Positions 18,775 through 27,742 of a DNA stretch of 64,000 nt are shown piece by piece. Within the stretch, counting starts at the first letter, position 1, and the number at the start of each line of letters is the position of its first letter. The notes under the pieces were generated by a model. That model saw nothing but the letters and a program-made list of their open reading frames with translations, was not told the origin of the DNA and did no database searches. Position numbers and translations under genes: made by a program. Source of the stretch: Streptomyces sp. WZ.A104 (GTDB lineage Bacteria > Actinomycetota > Actinomycetes > Streptomycetales > Streptomycetaceae); NCBI RefSeq assembly GCF_002382885.1, contig NZ_NWVL01000012.1:1-64000 (forward strand), in the 5' to 3' direction.

Positions 18775-19063
18775 CTCCGATGATCACCAGGGAGATCGAC
18801 ACGAGCTTCAGCGTCGAGACGACGTCCCCGAGGAAGACCATGCCGTAGATCGCCGTACCGGCCGCGCCGATCCCGGTCCACACCGCGTACGCCGGGCCCA
18901 CGTCCAGCTTCTTCAGCGCCATGGTCAGCAGACCGAAGCTGCCGAGTGCGAACGCGGCGAACGCGATCGTCGGCCAGAGACGGGTGAACCCGTGGGAGAG
19001 CTTCAGACACACGGCGAAGCCGGTTTCCAGCAGTCCAGCGACCACGACCAGCAGCCACGCCAT
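18740..19063 (-). CDS. Small multidrug resistance family transporter, SugE/Gdx type
   Basis: This 107-residue protein has four membrane helices. The membrane-embedded glutamate is at position 13 (VVAGLLETGFAVCLKLSHGF), followed by the K..HGF pattern typical of SugE/Gdx guanidinium exporters rather than EmrE-type drug pumps. It exchanges protons for small cations in the cytoplasmic membrane. I looked for a guanidine riboswitch upstream (19064-19170) and saw none. The 3' end overlaps the convergent TetR gene by 35 bases. Confidence 0.85.
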   Translation of the reverse strand: MAWLLVVVAGLLETGFAVCLKLSHGFTRLWPTIAFAAFALGSFGLLTMALKKLDVGPAYAVWTGIGAAGTAIYGMVFLGDVVSTLKLVSISLVIIGVMGLQLSGSAH

Positions 19064-19172
19064 CGTCGGTGCCCTCCAGATAGGTGACGGCTTCGTCCAG
19101 CTCGGTGCGATTATGCCTTTACCAGTCGTTGAATCGCGCAAACGTCCCGCGGGACGCACCGAACGATTCCGG

Positions 19173-20189
19173 TCAGTCGCCCTCGCGCCGTTCCCGCGTC
19201 GCGAGCAGCCGGTGCAGGGAGTCCAGCCGGGCCGGATCGGCGTGCCCCCCGGCCACCCAGGCGGGCAGTGCGCATTCGGGCTGGTTCTCGTCGTGGGTGC
19301 AGCCGCGCGGGCAGTTCCCGGTGCCCGGTTCCAGGTCGGGGAAGGCGTGGATGACGCGCGAGGGGTCGACGTGGTGCAGCCCGAAGGAGCGGACGCCCGG
19401 GGTGTCGACCACCCAGCCCCGGTCGCCCGGCAGCGGCAGCGCGAGGGCGGAGGTGGTGGTGTGCCGGCCCCGGCCGGTGACCGCGTTGACGATGCCCGTG
19501 GTGCGCCGCCGGTCCTTCGGCACCAGGGCGTTCACCAGGGTCGTCTTACCGACCCCGGAATGGCCGACGAAGGCGGTGACCCGGCCCTCCAACTGCTCGC
19601 GCACCCGGTCCGCCGCGTCCCCGTTCTCCAGCTCCTCGCGGCTCGTCACGATGTACGGGACGCCGAGCGGGGTGTACGCCTCCAGCAGCTTGTCCGGCGG
19701 GGCCAGGTCGGACTTGGTGAGCACCAGCAGCGGGGTCAGCCCGCCGTCGTACGCCGCCACCAGACAGCGGTCGATCATGCGCGGACGCGGCTCGGGGTCG
19801 GCCAGCGCGGTGACGATGGCCAGCTGGTCCGCGTTGGCGACGACCACCCGCTCGTAGGGATCGTCGTCGTCCGCCGTGCGGCGCAGCACCGTGCGGCGCT
19901 CGCCGATCCGCACGATCCTGGCCAGGGTGTCCTTCTCGCCGGACAGGTCCCCGACGATGGAGACGGTGTCGCCCACCACCGCGGCCTTGCGGCCCAGCTC
20001 GCGGGCCTTCATCGCCACCACGGTCCGGCCGTCGACGAGGCAGGTGAGCCGGCCCCGGTCGACGGTGAGGACCATGCCGTCCTCGGCGTCCTCGTGCTTG
20101 GGCCGGATGTGCGTGCGCGGCCGGTTGCCCTTGCGGTTGGGGCGGACGCGGATGTCGTCCTCGTCGGGGTTCTTCCCGTAGCGGCGCAT
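19173..20189 (-). CDS. rsgA: Ribosome small subunit-dependent GTPase RsgA
   Basis: This 338-residue circularly permuted GTPase acts in late 30S subunit maturation. An OB-fold region comes first (residues about 45-95), then G4 as VLTKSD, G1 as FVGHSGVGKTTLVNAL, and G3 as DTPGVRSFG. A C-terminal zinc motif follows: CPRGCTHDENQPEC. ATG at 20189 lies 5 bases after the aroA stop, so the two are co-translated in one unit. Confidence 0.93.
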   Translation of the reverse strand: MRRYGKNPDEDDIRVRPNRKGNRPRTHIRPKHEDAEDGMVLTVDRGRLTCLVDGRTVVAMKARELGRKAAVVGDTVSIVGDLSGEKDTLARIVRIGERRTVLRRTADDDDPYERVVVANADQLAIVTALADPEPRPRMIDRCLVAAYDGGLTPLLVLTKSDLAPPDKLLEAYTPLGVPYIVTSREELENGDAADRVREQLEGRVTAFVGHSGVGKTTLVNALVPKDRRRTTGIVNAVTGRGRHTTTSALALPLPGDRGWVVDTPGVRSFGLHHVDPSRVIHAFPDLEPGTGNCPRGCTHDENQPECALPAWVAGGHADPARLDSLHRLLATRERREGD

Positions 20190-20194
20190 GGTCT

Positions 20195-21547
20195 CTAGGC
20201 CCCGAGCATTCCGGTCCACATGTCCGGGAAGTCCGGCAGGGTCTTGGCGGTCGTGCCCACGTTCTCGATCTCCACGCCCTTCACCGCGAGGCCGATGACC
20301 GCTCCTGCGGTGGCCATGCGGTGGTCGTCGTACGTGTGGAAGACGCCGCCGTGCAGCGGGCGCGGGCGGATGTGCAGCCCGTCGGCCGTCTCGGTGACGT
20401 CGCCGCCGAGCTCGTTGATCTCCTTGGTCAGCGCCGCCAGCCGGTCCGTCTCGTGCAGCCGCAGATGGGCCACGCCCCGCAGGGTGGAGGGCGAGTCGGC
20501 CAGCGCCGCGACCGCCGCGATGCCCGGGGTCAGCTCGCCGACCTCGCCGAGGTCCACGTCGATGCCGTGGACACGGCCCGTACCGGTGAAGGTCAGACCG
20601 CGTTCGGTCAGCTCGCAGCTGCCGCCCATCGCGGTGAAGATCTCGCGCAGCGCGTCCCCCGGCTGTGTGGTGCGCTCCGGCCAGTCGGGGATGGTGACCC
20701 TGCCCCCGGTCACCAGCGCGGCGGCCAGGAACGGCTGGGCGTTGGAGAGGTCCGGCTCGACCGTCAGGTCCCGGCCGAGCAGCGCGGAGGGGGAGACCCG
20801 CCACACGTTCGGCTCGCCGCCCGTCTCCGGCTCGTCCACCTGCGCACCGACGGCCCGCAGCATGTCGACGGTCATCCGGATGTGCGGCATCGAGGGGAGG
20901 ACGGAACCGGTGTGCCGGACCTCCACGCCCTGGTTGAAGCGCGGCCCCGAGAGCAGCAGCGCCGAGACGAACTGCGAGGACGACGACGCGTCGATCGCCA
21001 CCGGGCCGCCGTCCAGCGCCCCGCCGCCGTGCACGGTCAGCGGCAGCGCCCCGCGCCCGTCGTCGTCGATCCGCGCGCCCAGGGCCCGCAGCGCCTCGAT
21101 CACGCCGGTCAGGGGCCGCTCGTAGGAGCGGGGGTCGCCGTCGAAACGGATCGGGCCGTCGGCGAGCGTGGCGACGGGCGGCAGGAAGCGCATGACCGTA
21201 CCGGCGTTGCCGACGTCGACGGTGGCCGGGCCGTGCAGCCCGGCCGGGATGACCCGCCAGGCCTCGCCGGAGGCGTCCGGGCCGGTCGCGGCGGAGGGGC
21301 TGGTCGCGGAGGACGAGGAGACCGTCTCCTCGATGCCGACGCCCATCGCGCGGAGCGCCTGGGCCATCAGCAGGGTGTCGCGGGAGCGCAGCGGGCGGCG
21401 CAGCCAGCCCGGCTCGGAGGCCAGCGAGGCCAGGACGAGCGCCCGGTTGGTGACCGATTTCGATCCGGGCACGGTGACGGTCGCGTCGACGGCTCCGCTC
21501 GCGTGGGGGGCGGGCCAGAGGGCGGGGTGCACGGAACTCTCGGTCAT
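20195..21547 (-). CDS. aroA: 3-phosphoshikimate 1-carboxyvinyltransferase (EPSP synthase)
   Basis: This 450-residue enzyme of the shikimate pathway transfers enolpyruvyl from PEP to shikimate 3-phosphate. Family motifs are visible: [20 protein letters not shown] at the N-terminus, [12 protein letters not shown], and the late [20 protein letters not shown]. The Ser/Ala/Asp-rich stretch around residues 80-95 ([16 protein letters not shown]) is an unusual insertion. ATG at 21547 gives [18 protein letters not shown] and ATG two to three codons upstream are alternatives with no better ribosome site. Confidence 0.93.
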   Translation of the reverse strand: MTESSVHPALWPAPHASGAVDATVTVPGSKSVTNRALVLASLASEPGWLRRPLRSRDTLLMAQALRAMGVGIEETVSSSSATSPSAATGPDASGEAWRVIPAGLHGPATVDVGNAGTVMRFLPPVATLADGPIRFDGDPRSYERPLTGVIEALRALGARIDDDGRGALPLTVHGGGALDGGPVAIDASSSSQFVSALLLSGPRFNQGVEVRHTGSVLPSMPHIRMTVDMLRAVGAQVDEPETGGEPNVWRVSPSALLGRDLTVEPDLSNAQPFLAAALVTGGRVTIPDWPERTTQPGDALREIFTAMGGSCELTERGLTFTGTGRVHGIDVDLGEVGELTPGIAAVAALADSPSTLRGVAHLRLHETDRLAALTKEINELGGDVTETADGLHIRPRPLHGGVFHTYDDHRMATAGAVIGLAVKGVEIENVGTTAKTLPDFPDMWTGMLGA

Positions 21548-21650
21548 GGCCATCACTTTAGTGGTTCCGCGCGAACCAGGATCCTGATGAAAAGGGCGGA
21601 AACCGGTCCGTAACGAAAGAGTGGTACGGGCCGGAGCGGTCGGGCCCGCC

Positions 21651-22364
21651 TCACCAGCCCAGCAGCCATCGTCCTCCGCCGATCAGCGAGCACAGCGACA
21701 CCGCGTGGAAGAGGAAGAGCCACAGCGCGGCCGGGGCGTGGGTCAGCCGGGCCAACTGGTCCGCGTCGGAGTCCGGGGCACCCCCGAAGCGCCGCTTGGA
21801 CTGGAGCTCGAACGGCGGCCGCACCCCGCCCAGCAGCAGGAACCACACCACCGCGTACGCGAACGCCGACTGGACGTCCGCGGCGGCCAGCCAGGACACC
21901 AGCAGGAAGGCCGCGCCGGTCAGGATGACGGTGAGGGCCCCGTACACATTGCGGATCATCACCAGCATCACCGCGAGCAGCGCCGTCGCCACCCACAGCA
22001 GCAGGGTGATCCGCCCGTTGGTGAGCAGCCAGGCGCCGCCCAGACCCAGCAGCGAGGGGGCCGTGTAGCCGGCCGCGGCGGTGAGGATCATGCCGATCCC
22101 CGTCGGCTTGCCGCGGCTGACGGTCAGCCCGCTGGTGTCCGAGTGCAGCCGGATGCCGGAGAGCTGCCGTCCGGTGAGCAGGGCCACCAGGCCGTGGCCG
22201 CCCTCGTGCGCGATGGTGATCGTGTTGCGGGCCAGCCGCCATATCGGGTTCGGTACGACGGCGATGAGCGCGAGCGTGGCCGTCACCACCACCAGCCACT
22301 GCTCCGGCGCGGGCTGGGTACCGGTCACGCGATCCCACAGATCGCCCAATTCGGTGCTGTTCAT
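21651..22364 (-). CDS. M50 family zinc metallopeptidase, integral membrane
   Basis: This protein of about 237 residues has six or so membrane helices and the zinc site HEGGH ([20 protein letters not shown], about residues 53-72), an HExxH-type motif. It belongs to the actinobacterial M50 group with an unknown substrate. ATG at 22364 gives the start [10 protein letters not shown]. It lies upstream of aroA on the same strand and is the last gene that I place in the normal chromosome; inserted DNA seems to begin just to its right. Confidence 0.85.
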   Translation of the reverse strand: MNSTELGDLWDRVTGTQPAPEQWLVVVTATLALIAVVPNPIWRLARNTITIAHEGGHGLVALLTGRQLSGIRLHSDTSGLTVSRGKPTGIGMILTAAAGYTAPSLLGLGGAWLLTNGRITLLLWVATALLAVMLVMIRNVYGALTVILTGAAFLLVSWLAAADVQSAFAYAVVWFLLLGGVRPPFELQSKRRFGGAPDSDADQLARLTHAPAALWLFLFHAVSLCSLIGGGRWLLGW

Positions 22365-22486
22365 CGGCCGGGCGACTCCTTGCGGTCGGGGCGGTCGGTC
22401 GTGGCAGTGTGGCACTTATGTGCGGAAGGTATTGAGGACGCCCGCCTAGCACGAGCCGCCCCAATGAGCAAACGCGCAGGTCAGAG

Positions 22487-22514
22487 GGGGGTGAGTCGGA
22501 ATTGACTCACCCCC
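22487..22514. terminator. Hairpin near the left edge of the inserted region
   Basis: A perfect 11-bp stem gggggtgagtc / gactcaccccc has a 6-base loop. It lies in the 339-base gap between the M50 gene and the first island gene. Apart from this and the next hairpin I see only short direct repeats of the GTGCTGG type in the gap: no tRNA gene and no gene remnant. Confidence 0.6.
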
Positions 22515-22652
22515 TTCGCGTCGCCGGTGCTGGCTGCGTGCTGACCTGTAGGCACCTGTCGGCATCCCTGGGAACCTGGACCGTGCTGGGTTCGTGCTGG
22601 GACGTGTGGCGATACCCGGCTGACTGGCAGTGCCCCTGTGGCACACATGAGC

Positions 22653-22688
22653 CCCGGCACGCCTCGCACGTGAGGTAAGCGAGCCGGG
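22653..22688 (-). terminator. Stem-loop downstream of the graspetide-side operon
   Basis: An outer stem CCCGGC/GCCGGG and an inner stem CCTC/GAGG begin 16 bases after the stop of the leftward gene at 22704. It is a probable terminator, though without a T-run. Confidence 0.5.
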
Positions 22689-22703
22689 ACTCTTGAGGGG
22701 TGC

Positions 22704-22997
22704 CTACGGTTTGCGGTGCCGGCCCTTGCCTGGGGCAAGCGGCTGGCGCACTGGACCGGGGGCCGGAGGCGGGAGAACTCTGCCTTCCGGGTAAAGGATG
22801 CGTTTGGCCTCAGCAAGGTCGGCCGCGAACGCGTAGGGCTCCCAGGTGTGCCCGTTCCAGCGTTCGACGGTGCGGGGAGCGTCCGGGTTCAGGTGCGCCC
22901 CCTGCGGGCCTTCGCGTGGGGCGATCAGTACGGCGCGAAGGCGGCCGATCCTGGCATCCCGGCGCTCCGCCCATTCCGACAGAGGTTCTTCGTCCAT
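22704..22997 (-). CDS. Small hypothetical protein resembling DUF6087
   Basis: This 97-residue basic protein begins MDEEPLSEWAERRDARIGRL. It has a central WNGHTWEPYAFAADLAEAKR and a Pro-rich end finishing GKGRHRKP. From memory it resembles the streptomycete DUF6087 family, which I associate with RiPP and regulator neighbourhoods; I could not test this. It lies 27 bases downstream of the methyltransferase gene on the same strand and may be the last gene of that unit. Confidence 0.65.
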   Translation of the reverse strand: MDEEPLSEWAERRDARIGRLRAVLIAPREGPQGAHLNPDAPRTVERWNGHTWEPYAFAADLAEAKRILYPEGRVLPPPAPGPVRQPLAPGKGRHRKP

Positions 22998-23024
22998 GCG
23001 CCGAGCCTAGCGTCGCTGCTGTGG

Positions 23025-24203
23025 TCAGTGAGTAGCGTCGAGGCGATGCTCCCAACGCAGTTCACAGTGATCGCCGATCCAGTACGTGTGGGACCTGTCC
23101 GTGACCTGGAGCTCTACGGCGGTGATGTCGGGCCTCCCCGCGTCTTGCCAGGCGGTGAGGGTCCGCTCGATGTTGTCCCACAGGGCCACGGGACCGCCCT
23201 GGCGCACGGTCCAACCGCCGTTGTCGGTGCTGAACTCGGCGAACGACTCGCGCTCAGGGTCGAACACATACAGGAGCCTGGCGCCGTCGCTTGTGGCGGC
23301 GCGGACGAACTGTGCGCCAGGGGCGGCGAGCTGCGCGAGGAAGGCGGGCATCCACTCCTCCAGCATGGCGGGTGGCACCTTGGCCTCCCGCTCACTATCG
23401 GCGTAGGCGGTGCGGGCCGACAGGTCACCGGACACCGGCACCACGGCTTGGGACCTTGCCTGCATGAACGAGGACCGGCCGATGATGCGGCCCTCGGCCG
23501 TGCCGTCATCCCCCACGGTGACCTTCGCGAGGCCGGTGCCGTAGGACCATGCCCCACCGACGGTGGCCAGGACGACCCCGCCGGGCCTGGTCTGCTTGAT
23601 CCAGGTGTAGGGGATGCGGCGGACGGCGCAGGTGGCGATCACCCGGTCATATGGAGCGCGGCGCGGGTGACCGAGAAGTCCGTCCCCGTTCACGGTCCAG
23701 GTCGAGAACCCGGCCGTTTCCAGCGCGGCGTCCGCGCGGGACGCTACCTCCGGGTCCACCTCGACCGTCGTCACGTTGTCTTCGCCGAGGCGGTGGCACA
23801 TCAGCGCGGAGGAGTAGCCGGTACCCGTGCCGATCTCCAGCACGTGGTGCCCGTCCTCCACAGCCAGTTGCTCGATCATGTCGACCACGGTGACCGGCGT
23901 GGTGGACGAAGAGGTGGGTGAGCCCGTCACGAGCTCAGTGGCCTGGTCGGCGGTCAGGTGTCCGTCGAGCTGGGTGGTGAGGGACTGGTCGCTGTACGCG
24001 ATCTGTGCCCACTCCGCCGGGTCGGCTCCTACTGCGGTGACCGGTCGCCAGCGGCCACCGTCCACGGGCAGGAAGACCCCGGGGTGCAGGAAAAGTTCGC
24101 GTGGTACGGCCTCCACCGCGGCTCGCCACTGGGGCGCCTTGAGGACACCGGCTTTCTCCAGCCGGTCTGCGAGGGCACGCCGCTCGGGTGCGGTATCGGT
24201 CAT
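23025..24203 (-). CDS. PIMT-like SAM methyltransferase of an ATP-grasp RiPP system
   Basis: This protein of about 392 residues has an N-terminal region homologous to protein-L-isoaspartate O-methyltransferases (SAM motif HHVLEIGTGTGYSSALMCHRL, TVEVDPEVA, DRVIATCAVRRIPYTW). A C-terminal extension of about 190 residues is absent from housekeeping PIMT. It corresponds to the methyltransferase of ATP-grasp peptide maturase systems (TIGR04188 type). In fuscimiditide-type graspetides such enzymes methylate an Asp of the cyclised peptide, which then collapses to aspartimide. ATG at 24203 overlaps the ligase stop (ATGA) and has GGAG 7 bases upstream. Confidence 0.88.
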   Translation of the reverse strand: MTDTAPERRALADRLEKAGVLKAPQWRAAVEAVPRELFLHPGVFLPVDGGRWRPVTAVGADPAEWAQIAYSDQSLTTQLDGHLTADQATELVTGSPTSSSTTPVTVVDMIEQLAVEDGHHVLEIGTGTGYSSALMCHRLGEDNVTTVEVDPEVASRADAALETAGFSTWTVNGDGLLGHPRRAPYDRVIATCAVRRIPYTWIKQTRPGGVVLATVGGAWSYGTGLAKVTVGDDGTAEGRIIGRSSFMQARSQAVVPVSGDLSARTAYADSEREAKVPPAMLEEWMPAFLAQLAAPGAQFVRAATSDGARLLYVFDPERESFAEFSTDNGGWTVRQGGPVALWDNIERTLTAWQDAGRPDITAVELQVTDRSHTYWIGDHCELRWEHRLDATH

Positions 24204-25165
24204 GGGCATTCTCCTCGTGTCAGCAGGTCCGCGAATGCGGCGGACATCTTGAGTCCGGTGTTCTCCTCCAGCCACCCCCACTGGCCGTTCGGATTCAGCT
24301 CCAGCCACCAGTAGTCACCCGCCCGATCGAGAGCGAGGTCGAAGCTGCCGGACACCAGCCCGAAGTGATCCAGGTAGGTAAGTAGCGCCTTGTCCACACG
24401 GTCCGGCAGGTCTACCACGGTGTAGGAGAGGGCGGAGTAGTCCTTGCGCCAGTCCAGCAGGCCGGAGTCGATCCTTACGGCGAACGCTTGCCGGCCGACC
24501 ACCAGCACCCGCACGTCGGCGACCTTGTCCACGCGAGCCTGGAACAGGTGCGGCGTCACACGCACGCTGTCGTCGATCTCGGCGGCTGTGACCGGCTCCG
24601 CCCACCCGGTCACGCGAACTCCGTCTCGCTCGTACGGGGTCCATCGCAGCGTCTTGTAGATCACCCGGCCGTGGGCGGTGATGAATTTGCGGGCCTCGAC
24701 CGGATCGTTGGTCACGATCGTCGGGGGGACGGTAAGGCCAAGACGCTGGGCAAGGGCGAGCTGCGCGGGCTTGTAGTCGGCGGCGGCATTGCGAAGCGGA
24801 TGGTTGACCCACAGGGGGCCGTCGAGAGCATAGAGGGTGCCCCCGAGTCCATAACGAACCTGCGCGGCGGCGAACCGCGCATCGTCGTCGCCAAGGCGCT
24901 CGAAGGCTGGCCAGACGGGGCGGCGCCAGTACACCGCCCGTAATTGATCAAGTTCGGTAGTCCTCGACGGGGTACGGACCTGCCCGGCCACAGGGGCCGG
25001 GCAGGTACCGAACCGAGCCGAGACCGTCAGGTTCTCGCCGATGTCGGCGGGGTTGAACCTGACCACCGGCACACTTCGCCGGTTGAGCTCGGTGATCACC
25101 ATGTCGGCGGTGATGTCGTCCGCCTCGGTGGCCACCAGGACCGGCCTCTCCTCGGTCGTGGTCAT
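24200..25165 (-). CDS. ATP-grasp peptide ligase (graspetide maturase, TgmB-like)
   Basis: This 321-residue ATP-grasp enzyme is of the RiPP maturase type (TIGR04187-like). It would form ester or amide bonds between Ser/Thr/Lys and Asp/Glu side chains of the precursor. Visible features are VLVATEADDITADMVITELN at the N-terminus, the ATP-binding lysine segment HGRVIYKTLRWTPY, the DVRVLVVGRQAFAVRID strand, and the metal-binding WWLELNPNGQWGWLE near the end. The start overlaps the precursor stop (TGATG) and the end overlaps the methyltransferase start, so the three genes are tightly coupled. Confidence 0.93.
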   Translation of the reverse strand: MTTTEERPVLVATEADDITADMVITELNRRSVPVVRFNPADIGENLTVSARFGTCPAPVAGQVRTPSRTTELDQLRAVYWRRPVWPAFERLGDDDARFAAAQVRYGLGGTLYALDGPLWVNHPLRNAAADYKPAQLALAQRLGLTVPPTIVTNDPVEARKFITAHGRVIYKTLRWTPYERDGVRVTGWAEPVTAAEIDDSVRVTPHLFQARVDKVADVRVLVVGRQAFAVRIDSGLLDWRKDYSALSYTVVDLPDRVDKALLTYLDHFGLVSGSFDLALDRAGDYWWLELNPNGQWGWLEENTGLKMSAAFADLLTRGECP

Positions 25166-25422
25166 CAGTCCTGGTTGCTGTCCTGGTCGTGGCCCTGGTC
25201 GGGCGCCGAGTCCGAGTTCGTGTTCGTGGAGGTCTCGGTGCCGGAGCTGGTGCCGTGCTTGCCCATCTCGACCACCTGGCCGGCACGGTCGCGGAACACG
25301 CCGAGCTGGGTGTCCGGGTCGATGCTGACCGTGGCGTGCGGGAGGTGGGTGGTGGTCGGGTACGGCGCGAGTCGGCCGACTCCCCACGGGCGGGCGGTGG
25401 CGAGCTGCGTAGCGGTTGTCAC
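25165..25422 (-). CDS. Graspetide precursor peptide (TgmA-like)
   Basis: This 85-residue precursor has a leader with the conserved ATP-grasp target motifs RPWGVGRLAPYP and DPDTQLGVFRDRAGQVVEMG (TIGR04186 type). The core region of about 32 residues begins KHGTSSGTETSTNTNSD, rich in Ser/Thr donors, and ends in an acidic APDQGHDQDSNQD that supplies Asp acceptors. The ring pattern cannot be predicted from sequence alone. The start is GTG with GAGGAG 6 bases upstream. It is first in the coupled unit precursor, ligase, methyltransferase. Confidence 0.93.
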   Translation of the reverse strand: MTTATQLATARPWGVGRLAPYPTTTHLPHATVSIDPDTQLGVFRDRAGQVVEMGKHGTSSGTETSTNTNSDSAPDQGHDQDSNQD

Positions 25423-25551
25423 GAAAGCTCCTCTGATGGGTGGATGGACTGCTGGGTGGCGCGGTCAGCCTCGGGGGAAGCCGACCGCGCCGGGCCGCCC
25501 GGCTCGACCTGTCCAGGGTTGTTCCGGGCGGAGGATGTGGGCGCGGTTGCG

Positions 25552-25698
25552 CTACGCCATGAGTACGGCGTACGCGCCGAGCGCCTCGGCGACGACGCTG
25601 TCGGTGGCGTCGTTGTCGCCCGGAGCGTCGGCGATTTCGGTGTCGCTCACGATGACCTCGGGCTTGTCGGTCTCGGTCGTCTCGGTGATCGCGGGCAT
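25552..25698 (-). CDS. Small acidic peptide, unknown
   Basis: This 48-codon gene has ATG with AAAGGGG 5 bases upstream and a TAG stop. The product (start MPAITETTETDKPEVIVSD, end EALGAYAVLMA) is strongly acidic and has no Cys. It lies 130 bases upstream of the graspetide precursor on the same strand. The layout, acidic and Thr/Asp-rich front plus short hydrophobic tail, is compatible with a second peptide substrate or a small accessory protein; I do not recognise a family. Confidence 0.55.
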   Translation of the reverse strand: MPAITETTETDKPEVIVSDTEIADAPGDNDATDSVVAEALGAYAVLMA

Positions 25699-25858
25699 CG
25701 CGACCCCTTTCTGTCGTCGGTCCCGGCCCGGCAGGGCTCGGGGGTTGCCCGTCCGCCCGTCACCACGGAGCGGGCACCCGCTATCGGTTGGGTCGTCGGC
25801 CGCGATGGCCGACCGGCGCCTGGGGAAGTCCCCGCCGATGACGGAAGCTTGGGTGCGG

Positions 25859-26122
25859 TCAGCCCGGCTTTTCCTGCTCCGCCGCGGCGGCGTCCGCGAT
25901 GAGCTGGAGGTCGCGCTTCGTGCGCTCAAGCGTGTGCCGGTCAGGCGGGAGGGTGGAGTGCGCAACGAGCCGCAGGACATCGAGTTGCCGGTACAACTCC
26001 CGCTGGGCGACGTGGCGGCACCACAGCTCCTCCAGGCCCCACGCGAGCCGGGCAATGCGGTCGAGAATCGTGGGGGACGGCGGGTTGAGAATCCGCTGCA
26101 CGTTTCGCTCGTAGTTGGACAT
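25859..26122 (-). CDS. Hypothetical small helical protein
   Basis: This 87-residue protein starts MSNYERNVQRILN at ATG 26122 with AGGAAG 4 bases upstream (two ATGs further upstream lack such a site). It is mostly charged helix (LTLPPDRHTLERTKRDLQ-like pattern) with no membrane segment. The family is not recognised. It is on the same strand as the graspetide genes, 160 bases upstream of the 48-residue gene. Confidence 0.6.
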   Translation of the reverse strand: MSNYERNVQRILNPPSPTILDRIARLAWGLEELWCRHVAQRELYRQLDVLRLVAHSTLPPDRHTLERTKRDLQLIADAAAAEQEKPG

Positions 26123-26159
26123 GGGCTTCCTGCGGCGCCCCAGTAACCACATCACTGGC

Positions 26160-26525
26160 TCACCACCAGGTGAGCCTTGCCACGACGGCCACGGCGAGGG
26201 CCACGAGGACAGCGGTGTAGGCGTACAAGAGGTGCACGATGACCGGGTGTTCCGCGCGCATAGCGCTCAGGGCAGCGAAGCCGCTCTTGCCCTCAGCCTC
26301 CGCACGGAACCCGAGCAGCGACACACGAACGACGCTTCGCGCGGTGGGCTGGCCCCCGACGGCGAGGGGCGAGGCGAAACCGTGGCTCTCGTCGCTCCGC
26401 TCGAATTGGCGACTGAGCCTGATGAAGGTGCGGAGGCGCTTCAGTGTCCAGAATGACGTCAAGGTCGCAGGTCCTTTGCTGGCGTTGTCGGTACTCGAAA
26501 CTCCCCTCGAAGGACGCGTCGCCAT
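26160..26525 (-). CDS. Hypothetical protein with C-terminal membrane helix
   Basis: An open frame of 121 residues ends in one membrane helix (LLYAYTAVLVALAVAVVARL) followed by TWW. The N-terminal half is basic and Ser/Arg-rich. No good ribosome site precedes the ATG at 26525, so the true start may be internal. It follows the next gene on the same strand by 15 bases. Confidence 0.4.
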   Translation of the reverse strand: MATRPSRGVSSTDNASKGPATLTSFWTLKRLRTFIRLSRQFERSDESHGFASPLAVGGQPTARSVVRVSLLGFRAEAEGKSGFAALSAMRAEHPVIVHLLYAYTAVLVALAVAVVARLTWW

Positions 26526-26540
26526 CGAGGGAACTGGGGG

Positions 26541-27128
26541 TCACGGAAGGTCTGCCTGCGCACTCGCGGCTTGGGCGTGGACGGTTTCGCCGTGGTCGGG
26601 GGCGCCACGCCACCCTTCGCGGGTCATGAGCGCCAAGAGATCGCGCGCCGTCTTCGCCGCGCGTCTGACTCCCGCCAGAGACGGTTGGTGCTCCTCGTCG
26701 GCCTCTGACCGCGCTCGCCCCACCATCTCTCGCACCACGATGCGCCCCGTGTCCAAGTGGGCCTCGGCCTCGTCGGCAAGAGCCGCGAGGTATCCCCGCA
26801 AGGTCTGCGCTGTGGCGTCGAGGTCGCCACCTTGGGCCACGTTCAAGTGGTGACTGAGTACGTAGTCGGCGGTTTGGCTGATCGCCTCTGGAGTGATCAG
26901 TACGGTCTTGCCGGCCGATTCCTCCGCGTGCTGGCGACGCATGGCTTCCAGGAACCGGCGGAGGGATTCAGTGTCGGGTGCCCCCGCGCTGGGCGAGACG
27001 GCGAAGCCGCGCTCGGGCAACCGCATCTCCCAGGTGCCTCCTGGAACTCGGCGCTCCACGGGTGCGGTGGAGGGCAGCCCTCGGGGGGCAAGGACGAAGG
27101 GTGTACGTCGCTTCGCATGCCGAGCCAT
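26541..27128 (-). CDS. Hypothetical streptomycete protein
   Basis: This protein of about 195 residues begins with a basic head (MARHAKRRTPFVLAPRG), followed by a helical body with MRRQHAEESAGKTVLITPEAIS and Glu/Ala-rich helices. There is no known domain. ATG at 27128 has a G-rich ribosome site 7 bases upstream and overlaps the stop of the HATPase gene. Co-transcription with that gene suggests a regulatory partner role, which is inference. Confidence 0.6.
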   Translation of the reverse strand: MARHAKRRTPFVLAPRGLPSTAPVERRVPGGTWEMRLPERGFAVSPSAGAPDTESLRRFLEAMRRQHAEESAGKTVLITPEAISQTADYVLSHHLNVAQGGDLDATAQTLRGYLAALADEAEAHLDTGRIVVREMVGRARSEADEEHQPSLAGVRRAAKTARDLLALMTREGWRGAPDHGETVHAQAASAQADLP

Positions 27129-27622
27129 CATGTTCCCCCCTCGGTGAGAAGCTCGCCCCAGACGACCTTTCCCCACCTGCGCTGATCGGTGCCCCACCGG
27201 TCGCAGAGAGCGTCCACGATGATCAGGCCGCGACCGGTCTCTCCGTCGCCGCTGACTGGCTGGGGCGAGGGTGCAGTTCGGGACCTGTCGGAGACGGCGA
27301 CGCGCACACGGTCAGGTGTGGGGCGGCTGATGGCGAGGCGCATTACTCGTCCCCCGCTGTGTTGTAAGGCGTTGGCCACTAGCTCTGAAGTGATGAGCTT
27401 TGCCTCTTCGGTGAGGTCGTCGAGCCCCCAGGTACTAAGGACCGCGCTGACCAGCCGGCGCGCGTTGCTTGCGGACTGCTCCTCGCACGGCAGCGTCTCG
27501 CTGTAGCCAGGGGCGCCGATGGCGTGAGCCCTAGGCGCACCATCAGCCGGGGAGTATCCCTTCGCCTGCAACGAGCCGCGCAGAGAGGAGCCGTCGCGCT
27601 TGCCTGGAGGAGGTGCGAGCAT
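27128..27622 (-). CDS. RsbW-like ATP-binding protein (HATPase_c)
   Basis: This protein of about 164 residues carries the GHKL ATPase N-box ITSELVANALQHSGG and G-box GETGRGLIIVDALCDRWG. Such single-domain ATPases in Streptomyces act like anti-sigma kinases or accompany XRE/DUF397 regulators. ATG at 27622 has AAGGA 6 bases upstream; the frame is open to an ATG at 27718 without a ribosome site. It is divergent from the XRE gene, the usual arrangement of this three-gene regulatory set. Confidence 0.8.
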   Translation of the reverse strand: MLAPPPGKRDGSSLRGSLQAKGYSPADGAPRAHAIGAPGYSETLPCEEQSASNARRLVSAVLSTWGLDDLTEEAKLITSELVANALQHSGGRVMRLAISRPTPDRVRVAVSDRSRTAPSPQPVSGDGETGRGLIIVDALCDRWGTDQRRWGKVVWGELLTEGGT

Positions 27623-27742
27623 CGCTAGTCCTTCGCGTTGGTTCCTGTGGCCAGCGTCGTATGCGCATGCGGTGGCGAAGCCGCTTCGTAGCGTGAGCGA
27701 CTGCGGCAAGCCTGCCATCAGAACCGGTAATGTTGATACCGA

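Noticed and set aside
19064..19170. Guanidine riboswitch before the Gdx-like transporter
   Set aside because: I looked for the ykkC-type conserved loops on the minus strand and saw none.
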